64,000 nucleotides of DNA. Origin: CCMP332 sp040218795 (lineage in GTDB: Bacteria; Bacteroidota; Bacteroidia; Cytophagales; CCMP332). Shown here piece by piece: positions 43,289-49,861 of the stretch. Every line of letters starts with the position of its first letter. Positions within the stretch are counted from its first letter, which is position 1. A model generated the notes under the pieces. The model was not told the origin of the DNA and searched no databases. It saw only the letters and a list, made by a program, of their open reading frames with translations. The translations under genes and the position numbers were made by a program. The DNA is taken from contig JAVJQT010000010.1 of NCBI GenBank assembly GCA_040218795.1, forward strand, positions 124,001-188,000, given 5' to 3'.

Positions 43289-44617
43289 TCAACCGGCAAA
43301 TGGATTGATCCCTTTCATTTTCTTACCACCACTCATTTTATTCATCTTCTTCATCATTTTTCGCATCTCTCCGAATTGCTTAAGCAAATTATTGACTTCC
43401 TGAACGCTGGTGCCACTTCCATTGGCTATTCTCTTTCTTCGGCTGCCATCAATTAAATCGGGCTGCTCGCGTTCCTGGGTGGTCATGGAATTAATAATGG
43501 CTTCAATCGGCGTAAATGAATTATCATCTACATCAAGGTTTTTAACCATTTTACCCATACCGGGAATCATTCCCATGAGATCCTTGATATTCCCCATTTT
43601 CTTGATCTGCTGGATCTGCGATTTAAAATCATTAAAGTCAAATTGGTTCTTCCTGATTTTGCGATTGAGTTTTTCCGCCTGCTCCTGATCAAAGGCATCC
43701 TGTGCTCTTTCAACCAATGATACCACATCACCCATTCCAAGGATTCTCTGAGCCATCCTATCAGGGTGAAAGACATCGATGCCATCCATCTTTTCACCGG
43801 TTCCTATGAACTTCAATGGTTTGTCAACAACCGACCGGATCGAAATTGCCGCACCACCACGGGTATCGCCATCCAATTTGGTCATGACCACGCCGTCAAA
43901 ATCAATTTTCTTATTGAAAGCCTGAGCTGTATTTACAGCATCCTGACCGGTCATGGCATCCACCACAAAAAGTGTCTCCGAAGGATTCAGGGCATTTTTT
44001 ATATTAGATATTTCGGTCATCATGGCTTCATCCACGGCTAAACGACCGGCTGTATCGACAATTAGAACGTTCTTGCCATTGCTCTTGGCATGACTGAGTG
44101 CATTTTTTGCTATTTCTACAGGATTTTTATTGTCTTCCTCCGTATAGACATCCACACCGACTTGCTCTCCAAGTACTCTCAGCTGCTCAATGGCGGCGGG
44201 GCGATAAACATCACAGGCCGCCAGCAATACCTGTTTTCCCTCTTTCTTGTATTTATTGGCAAGCTTTGCTGTGAAAGTGGTTTTACCCGAACCCTGCAAA
44301 CCGGACATCAGAATAATCCCCGGACTTCCCTGCACATTAACTTCACTTGCCTTCCCTCCCATCAATTCTGCAAGTTCATCGGAGGTAATTTTAACCAACA
44401 TCTGTCCCGGAGAAACCGCATTGATGACTTTTTCCCCTATGGCCTTTTCCTTAATTCTGTCGGTTACTTCCTTGGCTATTTTGTAATTCACATCGGCATC
44501 AACCAATGCTCTTCTTATTTCTTTTGTAGTCTGTGCAACGTTTATTTCGGATATTGAACCCTGACCTTTGAGGCTTTTAAATGCTCCTTCTAAACGCGTA
44601 CTAAGATTTTCGAACAT
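43289..44617 (-). CDS. ffh: Signal recognition particle protein Ffh
   Basis: A 442-residue SRP GTPase. N, G and M domains are all present: GSGKTTFTAKLA (G1), DVYRPAAIEQL, DTAGRLAVDE, TKLDGDTRGGAA and the M-domain MGMIPGM and GSGTSVQEVN signature near the end. It binds 4.5S RNA and signal peptides of nascent membrane proteins. Length and order are typical. TATTTTTG at 44637-44644 on this strand could be the -7 element. Confidence 0.98.
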   Translation of the reverse strand: MFENLSTRLEGAFKSLKGQGSISEINVAQTTKEIRRALVDADVNYKIAKEVTDRIKEKAIGEKVINAVSPGQMLVKITSDELAELMGGKASEVNVQGSPGIILMSGLQGSGKTTFTAKLANKYKKEGKQVLLAACDVYRPAAIEQLRVLGEQVGVDVYTEEDNKNPVEIAKNALSHAKSNGKNVLIVDTAGRLAVDEAMMTEISNIKNALNPSETLFVVDAMTGQDAVNTAQAFNKKIDFDGVVMTKLDGDTRGGAAISIRSVVDKPLKFIGTGEKMDGIDVFHPDRMAQRILGMGDVVSLVERAQDAFDQEQAEKLNRKIRKNQFDFNDFKSQIQQIKKMGNIKDLMGMIPGMGKMVKNLDVDDNSFTPIEAIINSMTTQEREQPDLIDGSRRKRIANGSGTSVQEVNNLLKQFGEMRKMMKKMNKMSGGKKMKGINPFAG

Positions 44618-44724
44618 GCTTTAAAATTTTGGTCTGCAAAAATAATGAATCCATTCTTCAATTATAAATGAAACCTTTTTTTCCATAACTTAGTATTAAG
44701 TCAAGCAACCACTAATCCAAAAAA

Positions 44725-45372
44725 ATGATAAACGTTCTACTCGCGGACGATCATAAAATGTTCATGGAAGGCATGTCTTCTCTCCTTTCCGATGAAGAAA
44801 ATATCAGCATCGTCGGACATGCACTCCACGGCAATGAGGTACTTCAAATAGTTGATAATCAAAAAGTTGATCTCATTCTTTTAGATGTCAATATGCCTGA
44901 CCTCGACGGTATAGAAATCAGCAAACAAGTCAAGATAAAAAGTCCTGATACCAAAATACTCGCCGTAACAATGCACAACGAAGAGAGCTTTCTGACCAAT
45001 ATGATAAAAAATGGTGCTTCGGGTTATATCCTGAAAAATACCGGTAAGCTCGAATTGATGGAGGCCATTACTACGGTAATGCAGGACAAAAATTACTTCA
45101 GTAAGGAAGTGACCGAAAATTTACTGCATAGCATGATGCCGGGTGAGAAAAAAACCGCTTCGGCAAGAGCAGAAGAAATAAAGATATCCAGACGTGAAAA
45201 AGAGGTTTTAAAGCTTATCTGCGAAGAATTTACGACGCCTGAAATTGCCGATAAACTCTGCATTAGTTTAAACACCGTGGAATCTCACCGATCCAATTTG
45301 CTGACAAAATTGAATGTAAGAAATCTTGCAGGATTAGTAAGAGTGGCCATTAATAACCGACTTATTGACTGA
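44725..45372 (+). CDS. NarL/LuxR-type response regulator
   Basis: A 215-residue regulator: an N-terminal receiver domain with the phospho-acceptor Asp54 (ILLDVNMPDLDG), DD near residues 8-9 and Lys in LKNTGK near 104, and a C-terminal LuxR/NarL helix-turn-helix (about 150-212; SRREKEVLKLICEEFTTPEIADKL). It is followed 3 bases later by a histidine kinase that would phosphorylate it. TAACTTAG, a near match to a -7 element, lies 32-25 bases before the ATG. Confidence 0.93.
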   Translation: MINVLLADDHKMFMEGMSSLLSDEENISIVGHALHGNEVLQIVDNQKVDLILLDVNMPDLDGIEISKQVKIKSPDTKILAVTMHNEESFLTNMIKNGASGYILKNTGKLELMEAITTVMQDKNYFSKEVTENLLHSMMPGEKKTASARAEEIKISRREKEVLKLICEEFTTPEIADKLCISLNTVESHRSNLLTKLNVRNLAGLVRVAINNRLID

Positions 45373-45375
45373 TAG

Positions 45376-47376
45376 ATGAAAATCACCGTTTTCATAACGC
45401 TTATATCAATTTTGCTATTGAATTTTTCAGTTCAATCACAAAGCGACGAAGACATAAGCGGAATGTCGCTCAATGATACAGTACAATTGGAGGAAACCTT
45501 AAAAAATCTTTCGGCACAGGTGGAACTCGATCCGGTATCCAGTATTCCTTTATTGCAATTGCTTTATAAAAAAATATCTAAATACCCCTTTTCTCCATTT
45601 AAGGAATTGAAATGGAAATACGCCATCAACAGAAGCCTGATGACGGCATTTGAAAAGATAGATCAACTAGATGAAGCGATTTTATATGGCGACCGTGCGA
45701 TAAAAAATGCAGAAAAATTGCGATTGTATTCTCAGGCCCAGGGTCTAAGGGTTAAAACCGGCGATATGTATTATCGTCTTGGCGAAAGGCTAAAATCATT
45801 AAATAGATATTACCAGGCGTTAAACAACTGGGATGGTGAATTGCCTATGGCCTATGAACCAATGGCCTATTTTGGAATTGCTAGAGTCCATTTTGAACAA
45901 AAGAATTATCAGGATGCCGAAAAATCCTTGAACGAAGCTTTAAAAAGAAGTCCGGATGTAGCATTAAAAGCCGATATTCTTAATTATCTGGGCGCTGCCA
46001 AATATGAAAGTGAGGACTTTCTTCATGCACTCGAATATTTTTCAAAATCGCTGAGTTTAAATGAAAAACTTGGACATCAGGACAAGCTAGGTCAAAATTA
46101 CCAGAGCATAGGAAAGGTATTTTACAGTCTGGGAAATTCCGACAAGGCCGAAAATTTCTTTTTGCTTTCGCTAAAAGAAGATAGAAAAGTTGAAAACCAT
46201 GAAGAAATGGCCGCGACCTATGCCGTTTTAATGGATCTCAAACTAAAACAAAACCAAAGGGATAAGGCACTGGAATATGGAAATCTGGCATTGCAATATG
46301 GCGGGAAAAGCAAAAATTTAGATTTAAAAGAAAATATATTCCTCGGCTTGAGTGAAATTTATCAGGAAAAGGGAGAGACTGAAAAATCATTGTCCTTTTA
46401 TAAAAAATACAGTGAGGTCTTAAATCAAAAAATAGATAAACGACACAGCGAAGAAATCAATGAGTTTCGGGTGAAATACGAAATGGAGAAAAAAGAACGC
46501 GAACTCGAGGAATTAAACAACCAAAAAAGGCTTTCCGAGTTGGCTTTTCAACAGAAAATTGCTGATGATCGAAAAGAAAAGAATATGCTTTTTGCCTTTG
46601 GAACGCTCATGTTTGTCATAATTCTGATGGGTGCGGTTTTGCTGTTTAATTATCAAAGACAGATTGAAGCGAATAAAACCATCAATCTCAAAACAGAAGA
46701 AATAAACCGTGTTAAAATAAAAGAGCTGGAAAAATCCCTTAGACTGGAATCGGCTAATGCGATGCTAAAAGGACAGGAAATTGAAAGAAACCGTATCGCC
46801 AAAGATCTTCACGATAGCGTAGGCGCACTCTTATCGAGTATAAAACTTCATTTCGAAACCATTAAAGGACACATCAGCAATACTAAAGGCAATCAGGTTT
46901 ATGAAAAAACCAATCAGCTAATTGATGAAGCCTGTTTTGAAGTAAGAAATATATCGCATGATATGATGCCGGGCTCTTTGATCCGTTTTGGTCTTATTCC
47001 GGCTTTGCAAGATTACACGAGCAAATTGAAATCCGATAAAAAATTGGCCGTGGATATTATCAATTATGGCATTCCCGAGAAACTCGATGACAGCGTATCG
47101 CTCAATGCCTACAGAATCGTTCAGGAACTTTTAAACAATGTAATTAAACATTCCGGAGCGAGGGAGGTTTTGGTTCAATTAACCGTTAAAGGCGATCAGC
47201 TGAATATTATGGTTGAAGACGATGGCCAGGGATTTGATCCTGAATTGGCCAAAGAAAAAGGCATGGGGCTAAAAAATATTATTTCAAGAGTGAACTACCT
47301 GAACGGGCAAATCCATTTTGACTCCGAAGAAGGCAAGGGTAGTAATATTATGATCGATTTCCCCATTGCAAGCTAA
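45376..47376 (+). CDS. TPR sensor histidine kinase (HisKA_3 type)
   Basis: A 666-residue protein: signal sequence or first helix (about 1-20), tetratricopeptide repeats (about 60-345; for example GQNYQSIGKVFYSLGNSDKA), a coiled coil (about 360-400), one membrane helix (about 408-427), the HisKA_3 dimerisation region with His479 (IAKDLHDSVGALLSS) and an HATPase_c domain (QELLNNVIKHSGA, DDGQGFDP, GMGLKNIISRV). The periplasmic TPR region probably senses an envelope state or protein partner. The pair with the upstream LuxR-type regulator is clear. The kinase is the last gene before the AT-rich accessory stretch. Confidence 0.93.
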   Translation: MKITVFITLISILLLNFSVQSQSDEDISGMSLNDTVQLEETLKNLSAQVELDPVSSIPLLQLLYKKISKYPFSPFKELKWKYAINRSLMTAFEKIDQLDEAILYGDRAIKNAEKLRLYSQAQGLRVKTGDMYYRLGERLKSLNRYYQALNNWDGELPMAYEPMAYFGIARVHFEQKNYQDAEKSLNEALKRSPDVALKADILNYLGAAKYESEDFLHALEYFSKSLSLNEKLGHQDKLGQNYQSIGKVFYSLGNSDKAENFFLLSLKEDRKVENHEEMAATYAVLMDLKLKQNQRDKALEYGNLALQYGGKSKNLDLKENIFLGLSEIYQEKGETEKSLSFYKKYSEVLNQKIDKRHSEEINEFRVKYEMEKKERELEELNNQKRLSELAFQQKIADDRKEKNMLFAFGTLMFVIILMGAVLLFNYQRQIEANKTINLKTEEINRVKIKELEKSLRLESANAMLKGQEIERNRIAKDLHDSVGALLSSIKLHFETIKGHISNTKGNQVYEKTNQLIDEACFEVRNISHDMMPGSLIRFGLIPALQDYTSKLKSDKKLAVDIINYGIPEKLDDSVSLNAYRIVQELLNNVIKHSGAREVLVQLTVKGDQLNIMVEDDGQGFDPELAKEKGMGLKNIISRVNYLNGQIHFDSEEGKGSNIMIDFPIAS

Positions 47377-47396
47377 TTAAGCATTTTTTGGTAGAA

Positions 47397-47422
47397 AACA
47401 GCCATTTTATTTTTTGGCGGTT
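47397..47422. repeat. Inverted repeat in promoter of unit A
   Basis: Arms AACAGCCA (47397-47404) and TGGCGGTT (47415-47422) pair with one mismatch around a loop of ten bases, TTTTATTTTT. The same loop with different but still pairing arms is found at 47552-47577. The position, about 31 bases before the -7 element, fits an activator site. Confidence 0.6.
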
Positions 47423-47429
47423 TACAGTC

Positions 47430-47460
47430 ATGTACGGCAAGCTATCCTGTAGTACTTTTG
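47430..47460 (+). promoter_or_regulatory. Promoter of small-RNA-like unit A
   Basis: TACTTTTG (47453-47460) matches TAnnTTTG. At the -33 position is ATGT instead of TTTG, and the spacing is 19. The same arrangement, with the same distances, occurs in unit B (47585-47615). The weak -33 element together with the conserved upstream inverted repeat suggests a promoter that needs an activator. Confidence 0.6.
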
Positions 47461-47465
47461 ATTTA

Positions 47466-47527
47466 CACAATTAAGGTTTACAAAAAGGACAAAGAAAAGC
47501 AGATTGATATTCGATCTGCTTTTTTTG
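47466..47527 (+). ncRNA. Putative small RNA, unit A
   Basis: A predicted transcript of about 60 bases from just after the -7 element to a strong terminator (AAAAGCAGAT at 47495-47504, ATCTGCTTTT at 47514-47523). It contains no reading frame of note. It is inferred from promoter, terminator and duplication; it was not recognised as a known RNA family. Confidence 0.45.
47495..47527 (+). terminator. Terminator of unit A
   Basis: A ten-base perfect stem (AAAAGCAGAT / ATCTGCTTTT) around a 9-base loop, followed by a run of T. It could also be read as the terminator of the histidine kinase transcript, although a promoter lies between. Confidence 0.85.
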
Positions 47528-47538
47528 TTTATAACATA

Positions 47539-47564
47539 ATTTCTAGTGGTTTTCCGCTATTTTA
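47539..47564. repeat. Dispersed 26-base repeat, copy 2
   Basis: Matches 40198-40223 with two mismatches. Its right part overlaps the left arm of the inverted repeat of unit B. Confidence 0.6.
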
Positions 47565-47577
47565 TTTTTTAGCGGAA
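47552..47577. repeat. Inverted repeat in promoter of unit B
   Basis: Perfect arms TTCCGCTA (47552-47559) and TAGCGGAA (47570-47577) around the same ten-base loop as in unit A. Changes in the arms relative to unit A mostly keep the pairing. Confidence 0.65.
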
Positions 47578-47584
47578 TACGGTC

Positions 47585-47615
47585 ATGTTTTCTAATAGTG
47601 AGTTTTGCACTTTTG
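47585..47615 (+). promoter_or_regulatory. Promoter of small-RNA-like unit B
   Basis: CACTTTTG (47608-47615) differs by one base from TAnnTTTG, with ATGT 19 bases upstream exactly as in unit A. GTCATGT is shared by both units. Confidence 0.5.
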
Positions 47616-47620
47616 TATAG

Positions 47621-47697
47621 TATTCATGTCATATTTAAGGTTAATACATTATAAAGGATGAAAAAATGGAGATGATTTTCATCTCCATTTTTTAGAT
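47621..47697 (+). ncRNA. Putative small RNA, unit B
   Basis: A predicted transcript of about 75 bases from the -7 element of unit B to its terminator. It shares TTAAGGTT and AAAGGA-type stretches with unit A but is otherwise diverged. Inferred, not recognised as a known family. Confidence 0.4.
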
Positions 47698-47698
47698 A
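47661..47698 (+). terminator. Terminator of unit B
   Basis: A fifteen-base perfect stem (AAAAAATGGAGATGA and its complement) with a 3-base loop, ending in a run of T. It is an unusually strong hairpin. Confidence 0.9.
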
Positions 47699-47731
47699 TC
47701 GTGTAAATATCACGTACTAGACCAAACACAG

Positions 47732-47756
47732 AAAGCGCCGCAGGGCGCTTTTTTTA
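47732..47756 (+). terminator. Third terminator-like hairpin of the region
   Basis: AAAGCGCC (47732-47739), a 4-base loop GCAG and GGCGCTTT (47744-47751), followed by T. No promoter is seen between it and the previous terminator. From here to 48006 I see no gene. Confidence 0.85.
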
Positions 47757-48006
47757 TTTAATAAATATTCCTTGAATAACTGAATCTCATGTTTTCTTGT
47801 CCTATTTTATATAACACCATTTATTAGAACACCAAATTCTTAGCTTTTATTTACTGGTCTTATGCTTTAGGTGTACCCCTTTAAAAAATCATTTGAGGGT
47901 GCTTTGGTGGTGGTGGATGTCAACAGTGATTCATAGACTGTTTTCTGGATTGAAGTAACATTACAAAATGTGGATAAATTGACTAAAAGCTATAAACCTA
48001 TATGCT

Positions 48007-48014
48007 TATTTTTG
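48007..48014 (+). promoter_or_regulatory. -7 element before the two-gene module
   Basis: TATTTTTG matches TAnnTTTG, 45 bases before the ATG at 48060. No TTTG is found at the 19-base distance; TTG at 47979-47981 would need 25 bases. Confidence 0.45.
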
Positions 48015-48059
48015 CCTCAGTTAAATAGTAATTAAATTAATAACTAAACAAAAACGAAA

Positions 48060-48341
48060 ATGGAAAATATAGTAAATGATGCTTTAATTCAATCTGAAAA
48101 CATTAAAGAATTTTCAGATAGACAACTTCTAGAAATGATTCTAGGAACGCAATTACACCTATCTAGAAAAATTACCTATTTAGAATTTAGAATGAGAGAA
48201 CTACATGGTCAAGAACTAGGTGAAGATGATAAAAATGTATATCGTGATTTTGATAAAACGTTGGAAGAAACATTATCCAAATCTGAAAGTGCAATAACCA
48301 GAGTGAATGAATATCTGGAAAGAAGGAATGTTCATAATTAG
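48060..48341 (+). CDS. Small acidic helical protein, first gene of a two-gene module
   Basis: A 93-residue protein with high Glu, Leu and Arg content and predicted helices throughout (LLEMILGTQLHLSRKITYLEFRMREL in blocks; LEETLSKSESAITRVNEYLERR). It has no signal peptide, no membrane segment and no known domain. It is 33 bases upstream of a protein with a HEPN-type motif, on the same strand, in an AT-rich stretch. An antitoxin or partner role for it is a guess from gene order only. Confidence 0.65.
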   Translation: MENIVNDALIQSENIKEFSDRQLLEMILGTQLHLSRKITYLEFRMRELHGQELGEDDKNVYRDFDKTLEETLSKSESAITRVNEYLERRNVHN

Positions 48342-48374
48342 AGCAGTACTAACTTTGCTTAAATATATATCCAG

Positions 48375-48893
48375 ATGAATGATTTAAATGCACTTGTTGG
48401 TAAAATAGTATTAACAACTACACATATTGAATTTATCATTTCGAAGATAGTGTATCAGCTTCATCTGGATGATGAACCATATGGATTTTTAGCTGAATCA
48501 AATACTACAACAAAACTTACAAAACTCATTTCTAAAATATCCAGTAAACACCTTAGAGATGATGAATTTATTAAAAAGCTAGAAAGATTTAAATATATAG
48601 TCAGTCATAGAAACAATTTAGTTCATGCTATTTTAATGAAAGGTCAAGATCAATTTCTATCATATAACTATAGGGAAGATAAACAAAATAAGACCAAACA
48701 AAAGAAAATTAAATTAGAACTAGGTGAATATACTATTGATGATGTAGTTAATATTCAAAATGAACTTCATGAATTAAATATAATTATTGTAAATGAACTT
48801 CATGAATTATTGGAAGGAACAAATGCTAGAATACAACAGGCTAAAGTGAATATGTTTAAAGAAGAAAATGTTATTAGATATAAGAAACCATGA
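48375..48893 (+). CDS. HEPN-like protein (R-x4-H motif)
   Basis: A 172-residue helical protein. In the middle helix it has VSHRNNLVHAIL, with Arg79 and His84, that is R-N-x3-H; this is the Rx4-6H motif, with the polar residue after Arg, that marks HEPN-type RNases in toxin-antitoxin and abortive-infection systems. An upstream helix (THIEFIISKIVYQLHL) fits the HEPN four-helix layout. The later KQNKTKQKKIKLEL stretch is strongly basic. The family was not identified with certainty; an AbiV- or Cthe_2314-like HEPN protein is a possibility. Probably not secreted. Confidence 0.65.
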   Translation: MNDLNALVGKIVLTTTHIEFIISKIVYQLHLDDEPYGFLAESNTTTKLTKLISKISSKHLRDDEFIKKLERFKYIVSHRNNLVHAILMKGQDQFLSYNYREDKQNKTKQKKIKLELGEYTIDDVVNIQNELHELNIIIVNELHELLEGTNARIQQAKVNMFKEENVIRYKKP

Positions 48894-49441
48894 TAATCTT
48901 TAGAACTCTAGAAACCTGACAATATTGAACAATCTCTTCTTAATTGATATACGTATCTATTTAATAAGTTAGTTCAATATAATAGGCTTAAAATTGCTTA
49001 TTGCAATTGATTATTATATAGCATAATAGCAATGAAGAATCTAATGATTAAATCAAATAGCCTTCTAAGTGTATTTGGCTTTTTTGGTTGTTTTGAATAG
49101 GTTGAGTTAAATGAATTTTTGATTTCGATCTTCATAATAGTATAATTTTATTTTCTTATACTTTATATATCCAAATATGAAATTGAATTTTTGCCAAAAT
49201 GACTAATTCTTGAAATTAATTAGTGTTTTATGCATCAGAAAGACTACCTGCTAAACACTGGCTTTCTGGCATACCTACTACAGCTTTAGTTTAAATTACA
49301 TTACTATTTCATTGGTAGTTACTAGATGAGAAATTAGAACATGAGTACTTAACTCATTGCTCTTTTACTACGTCTTTTTTCTTTAGGCTTCTTTCTCTTA
49401 TCCATCTTGATAAGAATCTTTCTTATATAGACTTCCTTAAC
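48894..49441. other. Gene-poor AT-rich stretch
   Basis: No supported gene. A weak terminator-like hairpin (AGCC near 49058, GGCT at 49077-49080, then T) may end the HEPN-like operon. The minus strand from 49441 to 49349 is the in-frame continuation of the decayed reading frame that begins at 49642. Confidence 0.5.
49055..49085 (+). terminator. Weak terminator downstream of the HEPN-like gene
   Basis: AAATAGCC pairs with GGCTTTTT (one mismatch) around a loop of about 14 bases, followed by T, about 160 bases after the stop. Confidence 0.4.
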
Positions 49442-49642
49442 CTAAAATTCATCGGCTAGATGTTGATAGAACTTCATCTTGTCACCATGTTTTGGTGAAT
49501 CTTGCAGAAATCTATTGTAGATCTTCTTCTGAAATTTATAGGCTTCAAATTTTTTAATATTAGCACAATATTTAAATTGATTTAGGAAAGGATATTCCTG
49601 AAGAAGTTTCGAAAGCCAAAATTGAGTGGACTTATAGCTCAA
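49349..49642 (-). pseudogene. Possible decayed reading frame split by TAG, next to tRNA-Gln
   Basis: A 66-residue frame (TTG start 49642, with TAA just before it) ends at TAG (49444-49442) and continues in frame for 30 more residues to TAA (49351-49349). The first part is aromatic-rich (FWLSKLL, YPFLNQFKYC, FYQHLADEF) and the extension is very basic (KRKKPKEKRRSKR). This could be the remnant of an integrated element at the tRNA, or chance. No family recognised. Confidence 0.3.
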
Positions 49643-49650
49643 TTACGGCA

Positions 49651-49702
49651 CAGTAAAAATAAAAACCCTGACGAAATCCGCTAACGCAGATTTGTCAGGG
49701 TT
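49651..49702 (-). terminator. Terminator of tRNA-Gln
   Basis: On the minus strand AACCCTGAC pairs with GTCAGGGTT, with an inner stem AAATC/GATTT, followed by TTTATTTTTACTG. It begins 1 base after the mature tRNA. Confidence 0.93.
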
Positions 49703-49703
49703 G

Positions 49704-49776
49704 TTGACCCACGAGGGCTCGAACCTCGACTCTTCTGGACCAAAACCAGACGTGTTGCCAGTTACACCATGGGTCA
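49704..49776 (-). tRNA. tRNA-Gln (anticodon TTG)
   Basis: A full cloverleaf: acceptor TGACCCA/TGGGTCA, D stem GTGT/ACAC, anticodon stem TCTGG/CCAGA with loop TTTTGGT giving anticodon TTG, T stem CGAGG/CCTCG with the TTCGAGC loop. The CCA end is not encoded. The promoter and terminator are both well formed, so it is a single-gene unit. Its 3' side borders the accessory stretch, a usual place for element insertion. Confidence 0.97.
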
Positions 49777-49819
49777 TCTTGCACTGACTTTGCAAAGCAA
49801 ACGTCAGGGAAAAGGACTG

Positions 49820-49850
49820 CAAAAATAGCAGGGTCAAATTAAATTACAAA
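49820..49850 (-). promoter_or_regulatory. Promoter of tRNA-Gln
   Basis: On the minus strand TTTG (49850-49847), 19 bases, then TATTTTTG (49827-49820). This is a full match to the Bacteroidota consensus, 43 bases before the tRNA. Confidence 0.85.
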
Positions 49851-49861
49851 ACCATTTTGCC

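Noticed and set aside
49643..49837. 64-residue frame covering the tRNA on the same strand
   Set aside because: It runs through tRNA-Gln and its promoter; not a protein gene.
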